Source: a virus | Virus record (IMG/VR): IMGVR_UViG_3300022929_000071 | Coordinates: 1 to 40,384 of that record | Strand: one strand, 5' to 3' | Length of the DNA: 40,384 bases | Part shown: positions 19,001 through 24,757 of the stretch, piece by piece | How the letters are laid out: each line of letters starts with the position of its first letter | Position numbering within the stretch: position 1 is the first letter of the stretch | Translations under genes and position numbers: made by a program | The notes under the pieces: generated by a model | What the model saw: the letters and a program-made list of their open reading frames with translations, nothing else | What the model was told of the DNA's origin: nothing | Database searches by the model: none

Positions 19001-21858
19001 CATCAGTTGTTATGATTATGAGAAATAATCTAAACGAGGAAGTAAATACCGACACTAATCGTGAGAAGCTGCTCCAACAGCTTTCCAATAGTGCCCAGCA
19101 AGGAGACATGCCAAATGTAGATAAGTTGATGTCCCTTCTTTATGGGGATGATCAGGTAATTAGTGAGTTCGTGGAGCCATTCATATTAGGTGGGGTGAGA
19201 AGGTCAGCCTTTACTGGACCAGATGGAGCACCGGTAGGGAACTCTCAGTTTGCCATGTCATGGAAGAAGTCAGGTAAGGACATGATGACATTCCTTAATG
19301 ATGTCTTTGATACATACTCTGAGAATGATGGTCTTGATTCTGAGCAAGAAGACCAAGCGAGGTTTGAGTGGTACGATAGCTTTGCTAAGCAATTAAATTC
19401 AAGATATAAAAGATTAGTTCGGGCTGACACTCAAGTAGCTAACGATGCTCACAATGTGATGAAGGCAAGTGAGGCTATTAAGAATACACCTCGCTCATTA
19501 GACTCAAGGCAAATTGAGTCCAAGCTTCCCAAAAAGTTTTTCTACTACGACATTCATGATGAGGTAAGCACTCAGATTAGATTAGCCATGATGGTTGCCA
19601 CATCAGTGTTCGGTAGGAATGGCATGAAGATCAATAACATCGGTCAAGGTTTCTATGACAAGATGAAGGATCGTAAAGCTCTGTTTAACAATATCATGAC
19701 AGAGGCTACTAGGGGAGTCCATGAAGCCCCTCAGATGACATACAGCGGTGCAGCCAAGAAGGAAGCTTATCGAATCTTAAAGGATCAGTTTAAGGAAAGT
19801 AACCCTAAGTTAGCATGGGAAAGACTGTATAATGATGCGGTTACCTATCGAGAATTTGGAAAAGTCTTCGATCAACTAGGTCAGTACTACGGCAAGGGGA
19901 ACATATCGGGAGCTTACGGTGATGCAAATGTGCTACTTGAGTTATTGGGCACGCAATCACTACTTGTGCTTAATAATCCCAAGTCATCATTTTGGCAGAC
20001 CCTAGCGTTGGGAGAGTTCCCGATGGCATTTCGTGGTCTGAATAGGATGTCAGGTAAAGCTACAGGTGCTGCGCTTGCAAATATGTTCGATCAATCATTT
20101 GGCGGTATACTTGAGGCAATGAACTTCAGTCTTCCCAAGACAAGTCGTCTCGCTAGGTCACTAAATAATACACACTTTCGCACACCAGAAATGGAGCTAC
20201 CGCTCAAGGATTTACTTACTCAGGTCGGACCAAATGGTGAGATGGTGAATGGTACGAAAACGAACTCATTCAAGAAGGGTATTCGTTTTGTAAAGAATGC
20301 AATAGCACACAGCAGGCAATACAACCCGGATGGTAGTAGGCAATCCTTTGATGCATTCACAATGTTTACGGGACTATTCCCGTGGGCGAACGGAGTGATC
20401 AATCACTCGGTGGGTGTTGGTACTGCTACTGCCTACGAGTCTGAGATACTTAGGATCGCAAAGCACATACAGGATCAGGGTAATGACATATTTGATCCAA
20501 GGGAGTTCACTGCAGAGGAGTTGGGCATGAATAACTCAAAGACTGCGGAGATGGTGATCGGGGAGAGGGATGGTTGGAACAACATGAACAACATGCTCCT
20601 GGAGAATGGCACATCAAGCATGTCAAGGCTTGCGTTTGACTACCTCCAAAGAAGGGTAAGTAACCCGGATGCACCCGTGCTTGAGCACAATACGGTTCTT
20701 ATGATGAACCAAGTGGGAATGTCCAATGTATCAGGTGAGGGATTTAATGCTAAGATCCCCGCACTTTATAATAACGGACTAATGAGGTACGCTGGAATCT
20801 TCCTTGGTTGGCCTATCTGGAAGATGGCACAGTCCAACAGATTTATTGGTAGGGAAGCAGGTGATGAGCTTGGTTCCTACATGGCATTCATTAAGTACCT
20901 CGGGTTACTTTCTGCGGTATATATGCCATTGGGATTATCCGCAGCTTTCTTAGTAGATTGGTATGACGAGGAGATTGTAGGTAAGCCTAACAACCTTCCA
21001 CCACTTACCCCGTGGGCAATGATGCCGGTAGTCGGTCCCTTGTTCGCGCTTAGCAATGAAGAGTCTACAATCTACGCCCTTACATCTAGGCTTGCCAGGG
21101 CAGGTAACATTTACGGCATGGGTTTTGAGTTGGCTAATAGTATGTTCGCCACAGGTGATCCTTTTGGTGCAGCCAAAGAGTTCTCCCTAGATAGTAGACT
21201 ATTCATGTTCAACACCTTTAGGAATGTGCGAGATGCACTAGGTACATGGTACCACCAAGGTGAGGCAGATTACGGTAATGTCATTCGACCAATGATGTAC
21301 GGGCTAGGCTTAGGGTCAGTCATACAGCAAATGGACATAGTTACCAACCTCATGGATATAGACATTGAGGAGCGTAGGGTAGCTGACTACTTATCAGCAA
21401 AGAATTTAATCAAGAAGGCATCGTGGGTAATGGGGCTTCCATTAACACCGCCCGCCAAAGGGTATGGTAAGCCTTCTCCTGTCTCCATAAACCTGCGCCA
21501 AATGGAAAGGGCGGCATACGCCAATGACAAGACAGAGTTTTTTAAGCAATACCAAGAGGCGATAAGTGCCGCCAAGGTGTACATCGAGGAGAACGGCATG
21601 AACACAACTGCCGAGAAGTATGTACACGAAAGGTTTAGGCAACGAAACTTAAGGTATGGAATAACCAAGGGTAGAATCTCGGACGCTGATTGGAAAAGGA
21701 TCCTGGAGATACAAGATGCTGATGATCGAGTCATGCTCGAGAACTACCTAGGTCTACATGAATTTTATTTAAATCAAATAGGAACTAAGCAATCTTCACT
21801 CCCAAGTGCGTCTCAGTTGAGGCGCATGGCATTGCTAGGGGTTCCTATGCGCTACTAA
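10027..21858 (+). CDS. Giant polyvalent internal virion (ejection) protein, about 3943 residues
   Basis: One uninterrupted frame of 11.8 kb. A TTG at 10015 is possible, but the GTG at 10027 begins one base after the previous stop, giving VATLDDDIFNP. Hydrophobic Gly/Ala-rich helices lie near residues 150-310 and again near 3620-3670 (YLGLLSAVYMPLGLSAAFLV), suggesting membrane insertion at both ends. Two zincin-like motifs are visible: HEIIH at about residue 1872 (VIVHEIIHGPTKLA) and HEMQH at about 2160 (STLIHEMQHAIDTIDGNPGG). The second lies after an FYAYPGLENIDV element and looks like the peptidase-like part of a large polyvalent protein-associated domain. Long charged helical stretches fill the rest. 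Family knowledge: such proteins are packaged and ejected with the DNA, like T7 gp16 or N4 vRNAP. I saw no RNA polymerase motifs. Ejection and peptidase roles are inferred. Confidence 0.7.
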   Translation: MATLDDDIFNPTVARIRARLQAVGSDLSTVSNKDLLLQMAEEARNEGGLDYVGERYGEGFKNQYLDIVNAPEPGREGFIGGIKEIPEGLGRGYEGMKSTALGGLGLAAGTLGFEDAESSLMESAAEAQQRASEYNPSISRASDVRWDNPSEVIRFLSGGFGEALPSTVEAAGSFALGAGVGGLVGRGVVKSRLKETLKNVVKRKGDETAEQAIKRTFSMAGMQLGLGTSSIGLGVGEIYTELYPYTQVDSASGEYIDPDKAKAIAIGFGTLAGSLDLLSAGLQLNKIIGIGDEASTRYLKRLLYNLPEGVVVEGATESAQEFINIAAEKYSKGKELTFNGEELERMFDAGVLGALGGVQFSAAGAIRLGQGNKKTGDDLLGSESDDDPSPGGGIPDDFKMADELESTLNEIDEADEEVSFKAGDQVAVFREGKKISGTVSSINDTTAIVDSKVKVGDKEVTTRVEVDLAREGLFNDTFVPEEEDLTPEVDEPEVVDTDASETPTVYEDFSYNEKSVKIEPQEKEVLEKAIKAYEDSAQKVNGVSSQSATPKKDFAETTGINSQSKLGQKVYQQLKDLDVIDKDGKFTKPTAKDQKLEQDAAKLQVTKNKNKVKKLFGKTSDDGRRVTVPDPVGQKVAINNSAEPYTITSYDPDTGEMRAEQVTTRGGKIINRPVKVDADGAFDVATDKRIGNVRKFTKRGKVGNKKTEYRAYQSAENEDIFFSEEAPEGGYIPGLGGEFTTAEQKSVMLQDPIVLNMNGGIPNEQDMEIAQRNLATNNDGVVFENVGFNQREIIITRNQGEVYETRNTSIRNKMGELGYSEAEMDEVFNPVGEVLGEDPILPLIGSIVGNHQFERSSPFIGKTISREELMADSPDRSGIDEKYIDSNGEVNAIRWAYDNKRSYFTGKSLSTSDMVQGNNLGVSETFDFDPDAVYEFRGRDAYDVIEAKTQEEFEEALYRKRPKGTKKIFKNRSENTGGYYEFASDDYGKSFTLGDVEFKKPVPDEQNAYLPLLDDSLEQQQVSILSVENRLSPRQEKGEEGEVLVILQADTTRDGLEEGNVRIAQLDKTGKKIFDSVKVKKDGKLPVNRYTPVQDLTESSYTMIGQVKLFEPHSERIDLMYTNLSEFLSDPEVQAVTGYDGEVFVPSLNIPKVSGARGERLKQSFSAIQQIERLQKDKPKDYKKRIKGLQSILDGLQAEKILLRDTETKVIESALGTLNTKFSAENGLIEADLKDVMQIYPMLDPVLQKRITDLLNKGEGSSEATFFTDLLELTVSDQEVKEQIRDLKAKFASVDAEKLYAALRNSPELGSVISEYSEIYRQLTGYQNQSSEYIKTLNDGIFNLTQAFKEVRSKLGMPEISNIEKHALDAVENISASAEMKQLQSILATEGLRAYRELVEQGVIIPYTTNVLPVARWGDFGAGTPEYNDWVEYSKKNPIRKEKDYGIPAIRSKPAERFEKQIKKKFEEVIRIATLAEDQESKKEQTRAVENILSRIKTGDSTALDFKALLFEYIRVYTDQSELNTDGAEEIFDILDSEAILRVVGRAPIDAVDRLILEVQHSDEFNDFMRDNKGMGILSQDIKDKIFGSMRNAYGVPSPEEKIWKVTPSKKPRGKRKQRESEKFIIAKNKFSALSQYRELMGLPSNDTGIKASTSKFGTSIYKRGAQTLANNLADMFRGGVILFSDEDNRTTVKMSNMGAMPKGYVDMTTGREMETDISPLNEEDIEGNRAGRIKQTGVVAFTEEHPMELTGMQEQLGEARAAIGRFTEANSAMQGLPFPAISAVNRVLKLAESNKATKYWAQAIQRNKDLVDGMTVRFVPWSEFRKYATTREDQISTAVYLQSKNEILVSDLFYDNPSITADEQLSSVIVHEIIHGPTKLAMDIGYMQANGHELPGKMDSTDAETLGRIYRSLDEVVLPELREKLGNADYVHGLSSVDEFWSEVASNPKFRKSLSRTRFSAETKKKLGISKSWISNAWDYVKAILAKFFGLETNTESLKWANEQLDKVLESAQQLTPMRHSINAVNARGVGSLHMLGGEGAIKVMGDEFAFEWFDGTKRVLINPKELQIKRNISWSKEGIFEDGEKISDTTQMIKLSDLVEWDQLFYAYPGLENIDVTIDPNYRAEGSYIKEVASIQLGLGGFTERDLSEKDTISTLIHEMQHAIDTIDGNPGGFSPSAFKLNLPWLKKSKLWQDFMMGMADEGSVASIHNWMLIAHRNINTLKELVPNDQTGVIQDTIDNLEKVVSILSPFEIYKSKSGEVTAFASENIYEAMNERLEQELADYREAIKAGKTARHPALNFGGMLANNAWRFNYTNFHVIESALKRAGKNDLAELFSPHATRDFEALGMYDKAVPTPDASERVFQEGDVAAVNEVVSLLAKAYNKLSSKGMVTQTPEEFLKDMAPGKVGTEGFYKRLAKGIDDPESIRIGDQGRNQVTRTHASNKAIDYISQMLRGRKQKNTGILDKLDQAERTALDINEQIEDFNELFKGVIKKGLATPEDISKTMLVSMKKLTIEQIRDIAAQVKKPIRKSAMDMDDVKTSDIVRVVNKIVDIDTFEDLTTQEKNDAIENLNDRQFSGNTPEDKYRRMALLKVLESQKDTGMFLYRMATDKLGQGVGSERNKLIRDLNKIVSATKTEQLDGIKYESTFTKRLDTVKKKRKNLFLLVELLDSTQKEKEMLKELHNVINPTYKRLRASMGELEPTDIGDGKPMTIMRLNRNPDGKPVGGYTKETIVISLDKNGAINNPGFDKAISETLHFARDPVNVQKYGDQPWFRNMSRNAQVALMDPSGGLKDKYFTQRKNWHLGSLESVGQAMSRFGPAGKKIGGLISQVIGQTRDLQSQVKVYAIAANKAFVRVSKELGLNGSSIYSEVWQDMAFWFDNHPEYYGREDVAFSEMWKWLRNERPMHLENVKDMNRARDAVRFWVNKEVEAKNHMRYVNEEVLGNRIRDDQVTVQSELDGSQVDFYRRPIDLGFSTWSRSLNNHAISSVVMIMRNNLNEEVNTDTNREKLLQQLSNSAQQGDMPNVDKLMSLLYGDDQVISEFVEPFILGGVRRSAFTGPDGAPVGNSQFAMSWKKSGKDMMTFLNDVFDTYSENDGLDSEQEDQARFEWYDSFAKQLNSRYKRLVRADTQVANDAHNVMKASEAIKNTPRSLDSRQIESKLPKKFFYYDIHDEVSTQIRLAMMVATSVFGRNGMKINNIGQGFYDKMKDRKALFNNIMTEATRGVHEAPQMTYSGAAKKEAYRILKDQFKESNPKLAWERLYNDAVTYREFGKVFDQLGQYYGKGNISGAYGDANVLLELLGTQSLLVLNNPKSSFWQTLALGEFPMAFRGLNRMSGKATGAALANMFDQSFGGILEAMNFSLPKTSRLARSLNNTHFRTPEMELPLKDLLTQVGPNGEMVNGTKTNSFKKGIRFVKNAIAHSRQYNPDGSRQSFDAFTMFTGLFPWANGVINHSVGVGTATAYESEILRIAKHIQDQGNDIFDPREFTAEELGMNNSKTAEMVIGERDGWNNMNNMLLENGTSSMSRLAFDYLQRRVSNPDAPVLEHNTVLMMNQVGMSNVSGEGFNAKIPALYNNGLMRYAGIFLGWPIWKMAQSNRFIGREAGDELGSYMAFIKYLGLLSAVYMPLGLSAAFLVDWYDEEIVGKPNNLPPLTPWAMMPVVGPLFALSNEESTIYALTSRLARAGNIYGMGFELANSMFATGDPFGAAKEFSLDSRLFMFNTFRNVRDALGTWYHQGEADYGNVIRPMMYGLGLGSVIQQMDIVTNLMDIDIEERRVADYLSAKNLIKKASWVMGLPLTPPAKGYGKPSPVSINLRQMERAAYANDKTEFFKQYQEAISAAKVYIEENGMNTTAEKYVHERFRQRNLRYGITKGRISDADWKRILEIQDADDRVMLENYLGLHEFYLNQIGTKQSSLPSASQLRRMALLGVPMRY

Positions 21859-21864
21859 TACATT

Positions 21865-22773
21865 ATGCCAGTTAAAAAAATCTCCCCCGGAACTACTGAA
21901 GTCATTGAGAAAAGTAGGAATGTACATTTTATAAAGCACGCATTGAAGTCCACTAAGGACGAAGACTCATTTTGGGTGCTACTCAGCTTTGACCGACACC
22001 ATGATAACCCAAAGTCTGACAATGTCATGGAGCGTAGACACCTTCAGCAAGCTAAAGAAAGAAATGCTTTGATTATAGATGGAGGTGACTTGTTTTGTGC
22101 GATGCAAGGCAAGTATGATCCTAGGTCAGACAAGAGGGATTTAAAGCCCGAGCATCAAAAAGGTGACTACCTAGATGCGTTAGTTAAAACCGCAGCAGAT
22201 TTTTACGGACCATATGCGGATCGGTTTGCCATCATGGCTCCAGGGAACCATGAGACCGCCATATCCAAGAGGCATGAAACAAACCTCACAGAGCGATTAG
22301 TTACTATGCTCAACGATAGGCATGGTACAAATATAAGGGTAGGTGGGTTTAGTGGTTGGGTAAAGTTTCAGATAATGCTTTACGGGCAGGCACTTACAGT
22401 AAATCTATGGTACCACCATGGGTATGGTGGGGACGCTCCAGTCACTAAAGGGGTCATCCAAACCAACCGACAATCTGTTTATCTCCCAGATGCACACATT
22501 GTAGCAACGGGGCACACGCACAATGAATGGCAGTTCCCCATTCCGAGGATAAGATTAAGCCACAAAGGTAATGTGTACCATGATGAGCAGTTACACCTCA
22601 AGGTTCCATCTTACAAGGAGGAATATGTGGATGGTTATGGGGGGTGGCATATTGAGAGGGGAGGGCCACCAAAACCAACAGGTGCAGTTTGGCTTAAATT
22701 AAGTGCAAGAAAGACCACGAAGAGCGGTAAGGATACAAGTGAGCCACTAATTGAGGCGATCCGTGCCAAGTAA
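21865..22773 (+). CDS. Calcineurin-like metallophosphoesterase
   Basis: A 302-residue protein beginning six bases after the giant gene. It has the family's ordered metal-binding motifs: D43-x-H45 in LLSFDRHHDN, D72/D75 in IIDGGDLF, N128-H129-E130 in MAPGNHET, H184-H185-G in LWYHHGYGG, and H217-x-H219 in VATGHTHNEW. All seven usual ligand positions can be matched, so the enzyme is probably active with two metal ions. The substrate could be a nucleic acid, a nucleotide or a phosphoprotein. In phages, members of this fold occur near DNA metabolism and near late genes. The first Asp is preceded by SF rather than the more usual hydrophobic-SD-x-H, a minor variation. No Shine-Dalgarno sequence is clear, so coupling to the giant gene is likely. 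Confidence 0.8.
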   Translation: MPVKKISPGTTEVIEKSRNVHFIKHALKSTKDEDSFWVLLSFDRHHDNPKSDNVMERRHLQQAKERNALIIDGGDLFCAMQGKYDPRSDKRDLKPEHQKGDYLDALVKTAADFYGPYADRFAIMAPGNHETAISKRHETNLTERLVTMLNDRHGTNIRVGGFSGWVKFQIMLYGQALTVNLWYHHGYGGDAPVTKGVIQTNRQSVYLPDAHIVATGHTHNEWQFPIPRIRLSHKGNVYHDEQLHLKVPSYKEEYVDGYGGWHIERGGPPKPTGAVWLKLSARKTTKSGKDTSEPLIEAIRAK

Positions 22774-22812
22774 GTCTTGCCAATGTGTTACACGAAGAAC
22801 TATGTTACTATA
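22774..22812 (+). promoter_or_regulatory. Short gap with palindromic GTGTTACAC motif
   Basis: GTGTTACAC occurs at 22785-22793, followed by TGTTACTATAATG at 22803-22815. The same 9-mer appears in reverse complement at 24545-24553, in front of the integrase, and a longer palindrome with the same half-site is at 36960-36977. TATAAT could be a -10 box at 22809-22814, though no -35 box is convincing. Candidate operator or promoter only. Confidence 0.3.
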
Positions 22813-22959
22813 ATGCATCAACACATAATTATCAATTCAGACATCGGACTCCACTTAGTAATATTTTCAGAAGAGGAAACCATAGATCTTGTTGATGTAA
22901 TTGATCAGATGATAACCGAACAACTTTGCGATGCCACAGAAGGGATACAAAAAACCTAA
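22813..22959 (+). CDS. Possible small protein of 48 residues
   Basis: An ATG frame MHQHIIINSDIGLHLVIFSE followed by an acidic helix (ETIDLVDVIDQMITEQL). A longer reading from TTG at 22777 is possible but less likely. It overlaps the next gene by 29 bases in another frame. The ribosome binding site is weak. The amphipathic, evenly folded-looking sequence argues for a real gene, but it matches no family I know. Confidence 0.35.
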   Translation: MHQHIIINSDIGLHLVIFSEEETIDLVDVIDQMITEQLCDATEGIQKT

Positions 22960-23176
22960 CGCCAAGAAACGAAGCGTATATCAGCGTAAGTACAATAGTA
23001 AACCTGCGCAGATTAAGAATAGGTCTAACCGCAATAAGGCTAGGCGTAAAATAAAGTGCCCTGCCGGCAAGGATGTTCATCACAAAGATGGGAATCCAAG
23101 AAATAATAAGCGATCAAATTTGACCTGCTCATCTGTGAATAGCAATCGAAAGAAAAATAAGCACAAAACAAAATGA
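22931..23176 (+). CDS. Small HNH-type protein
   Basis: An 81-residue, very basic protein. The N-terminal half is Lys/Arg/Asn-rich (KKRSVYQRKYNSKPAQIKNR). The C-terminal half has the HNH-like signature DVHHKDGNPRNNKRSNLTC at residues 49-66, followed by Asn/Arg-rich residues. Small proteins of this form are frequent in podovirus-like phages and are annotated as HNH endonucleases. The His pair and the following Asn of the beta-beta-alpha-metal fold are present; the last His of the classical motif is not evident. It may nick DNA, but its small size and missing residue leave activity uncertain. It overlaps the next gene by ATGA. Confidence 0.6.
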   Translation: MPQKGYKKPNAKKRSVYQRKYNSKPAQIKNRSNRNKARRKIKCPAGKDVHHKDGNPRNNKRSNLTCSSVNSNRKKNKHKTK

Positions 23177-23379
23177 GCGATGTGTCTCCTCAGCGAAAAT
23201 GCATCAACGAAGCAAAGAATTTATATCATGTATTTGTTTCAAGGTGGGAAAAGGAATCTGACCTAGAGGCACATGAAATAGCTGACGCGCTAACCGAGGC
23301 ATTTGATGAATACTATGAAATCGAGGAAGACACGACAGTGGAATTTGATCCAGACTTTGACTTGGGCGATGAGCAATGA
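23173..23379 (+). CDS. Small acidic hypothetical protein
   Basis: A 68-residue protein whose ATG overlaps the stop of the HNH gene (ATGA). It has a helical start (QRKCINEAKNLYHVFVSRWE) and a very acidic end (EIEEDTTVEFDPDFDLGDEQ). It is not recognised as any family. The tight coupling on both sides supports that it is expressed. Confidence 0.5.
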   Translation: MSDVSPQRKCINEAKNLYHVFVSRWEKESDLEAHEIADALTEAFDEYYEIEEDTTVEFDPDFDLGDEQ

Positions 23380-23620
23380 TCCAAGTATTTATTCTGAACA
23401 ATTCAAGCGGGAGGTAAATGCCGCCCACAGGAGGTTCTTCCTTAAGAGGGGAATGGATCCCAACAATCTACCTAGACTCTGGGACCTTGGTGATCGTATA
23501 TCTTCGTCGTCTCCTCAGAAGAATGACCCACCCATAATGCAATCTGCTCCAAGCTCTTTCCATGTTTCCGGCATCTTGAGACAAATGAGTGGCGAAGGCA
23601 GTGAAAAGACTTACCTTTAA
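23369..23620 (+). CDS. Hypothetical protein overlapping the integrase gene on the opposite strand
   Basis: An 83-residue frame beginning at ATG 23369 inside the end of the previous gene (11-base overlap). The first 34 residues (SNDPSIYSEQFKREVNAAHR and so on to LWDLGDR) look like a normal protein. From about residue 35 onward the sequence is the antisense of the integrase C-terminus and is Ser/Pro/Gln-rich. The 149-base antisense overlap is unusual and suggests that the original 3' end was replaced when the integrase module was acquired. No family was recognised. Confidence 0.45.
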   Translation: MSNDPSIYSEQFKREVNAAHRRFFLKRGMDPNNLPRLWDLGDRISSSSPQKNDPPIMQSAPSSFHVSGILRQMSGEGSEKTYL

Positions 23621-24527
23621 TCTTCAACCGAGCAAGCATTCTACCATAGTAAACCGATAGGGTTGCCCTGCGGGAAACATCTCGATCAATTTCATTCTGT
23701 GCAGGAAATACAAATTTCTCATCAAGCTTATCTTTACTTAAGTTTTTAAGCATCTTTAGAACCGCACCATTTCCTACGAGTGGATCATCTAAAGGGATAC
23801 AAATACGAGTATCAGTTTTCTTAGTATGAATAATTAGCGTTTTATCATCTAAGTTAATAGATTCCCATTCAAGCCTAGCAATATCTGATAATCTGAGACC
23901 CGTCCACCACGCTAGGGCAGTAGCTTCCATGAAGAAATAACCGGAGTGAGCAATAATAGTATTATACTCCTCTTGCGTAATAGGTTGGCGAGGCTTCTTC
24001 TCCTTTTGTTGGTGGGATAATTTACTCTTGTCGATCGCAACAAGTTTGGTTGGGTTCGTGATAGTATAACCCATGGCAATTGCATACTGATACAAGGATC
24101 GTATAGCCGAGTGCCGTTGCTCACGACTGCCCGCTTTTGCCTTAGTGTCTTGGTTTATGTAATTAGCCACCATCTCCTTAGTTACTCCGTCAAGGTAGCT
24201 AACCTTGGAGAACTCAATGAATGCACGAATCAAAGACTCTTGCGTATAAATGGTATTCACGGACTGAGCCATATTGGTCTTGTACTTCTTCCATTCCTCA
24301 ATGAGGTCAGAAAGTTTTATCTTCTTACCCGCAACGATCATGGCAATAGCGTCACGCTGTAATGCACCCGCACGGGCTGCCATCTCAAGCTCTTCAATCT
24401 TAGCTTGCTTGCACAGCTCCCTAGCATCCTTTAGGCTTTTAGTCTCAAGTGATTTACGCTTACGCTTACCCTCACTTGAAAGGAAGCTGACATAATAGAT
24501 TCCAGTCTTTTCTTTATAAATCTTCAC
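23472..24527 (-). CDS. int: Tyrosine site-specific recombinase (phage integrase)
   Basis: A 351-residue protein with a GTG start. It has an AP2-like arm-binding N-terminus (MKIYKEKTGIYYVSFLSSEG), a core-binding helical domain around residues 70-160 and a C-terminal catalytic domain. The catalytic set is complete: R212 in TGLRLSDIARL, K236 or K237 in HTKKTD, H309-x-x-R312 in HCLRHSF, H335 in WVGHSSEETT and the nucleophile Y344 in KIYDH. It is therefore probably active in integration and excision, so the phage is at least ancestrally temperate. An inverted repeat directly precedes the start. Its 3' end overlaps a + strand gene. No excisionase or repressor was recognised nearby. Confidence 0.93.
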   Translation of the reverse strand: MKIYKEKTGIYYVSFLSSEGKRKRKSLETKSLKDARELCKQAKIEELEMAARAGALQRDAIAMIVAGKKIKLSDLIEEWKKYKTNMAQSVNTIYTQESLIRAFIEFSKVSYLDGVTKEMVANYINQDTKAKAGSREQRHSAIRSLYQYAIAMGYTITNPTKLVAIDKSKLSHQQKEKKPRQPITQEEYNTIIAHSGYFFMEATALAWWTGLRLSDIARLEWESINLDDKTLIIHTKKTDTRICIPLDDPLVGNGAVLKMLKNLSKDKLDEKFVFPAQNEIDRDVSRRATLSVYYGRMLARLKIKGKSFHCLRHSFVSRCRKHGKSLEQIALWVGHSSEETTKIYDHQGPRV

Positions 24528-24529
24528 GA

Positions 24530-24551
24530 GTTACACCTAATAAAGTGTAAC
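24530..24551. repeat. Inverted repeat GTTACAC-N8-GTGTAAC at the integrase start
   Basis: Two perfect 7-base arms flank CTAATAAA. The repeat begins three bases upstream of the GTG start and shares the GTGTAACAC / GTGTTACAC word with 22785 and 36960. It may be a regulator binding site or a translation-blocking hairpin. Confidence 0.55.
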
Positions 24552-24607
24552 ACTATTTGTCAATTCATATCATAACGGGGCAGGTTTTTGGTCATCATGT
24601 AGATTTG

Positions 24608-24668
24608 CCGCCTACACTCGCATTATCCCTTCTTTCCTGTCCGAAGACACTCCTGACTACCGCCTACA
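24608..24668. repeat. Direct repeat CCGCCTACA, two copies
   Basis: Exact 9-base copies at 24608-24616 and 24660-24668 in the gap upstream of the integrase. The spacing is near a whole number of helical turns. They are candidate arm-type sites of an attP region. Confidence 0.35.
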
Positions 24669-24757
24669 GAAAGCCGATAAATCGTTTAATGAAGCAAGAA
24701 GGAAAGTCACAAGGAACCCCTAAGTATGAATATGTTATTATAAATATCGTGTAACTA

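Larger units (their letters stand above)
24528..24757 (-). promoter_or_regulatory. Integrase upstream region: candidate promoter, operator and attP arm sites
   Basis: This 230-base gap carries no convincing gene. Read on the - strand, TTGACA (24558-24563) is followed after 15 bases by TATTAG (24537-24542), a promoter-like arrangement with short spacing that would give an almost leaderless integrase transcript. An inverted repeat GTTACAC (24530-24536) and GTGTAAC (24545-24551) overlaps it and could be an operator or an RNA hairpin covering the AGGTG ribosome site. CCGCCTACA occurs twice as a direct repeat, at 24608-24616 and 24660-24668, 52 bases apart, about five helical turns, as expected of integrase arm-type sites. 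No tRNA fragment was found. All roles are inferred. Confidence 0.4.

Noticed and set aside
10027-21858. N4-type virion RNA polymerase in the giant gene
   Set aside because: The size fits, but I could not find the T7-like polymerase motifs by eye, and zincin-like and membrane segments dominate.
24557-24754. + strand frame of 65 codons upstream of the integrase
   Set aside because: TTG start, no ribosome site, no folded-looking sequence; the segment is better explained as promoter and attP region.
24528-24757. tRNA gene or tRNA 3' end as attachment site
   Set aside because: No TpsiC-like GTTCGAATC or cloverleaf pairing could be found here or in other gaps.
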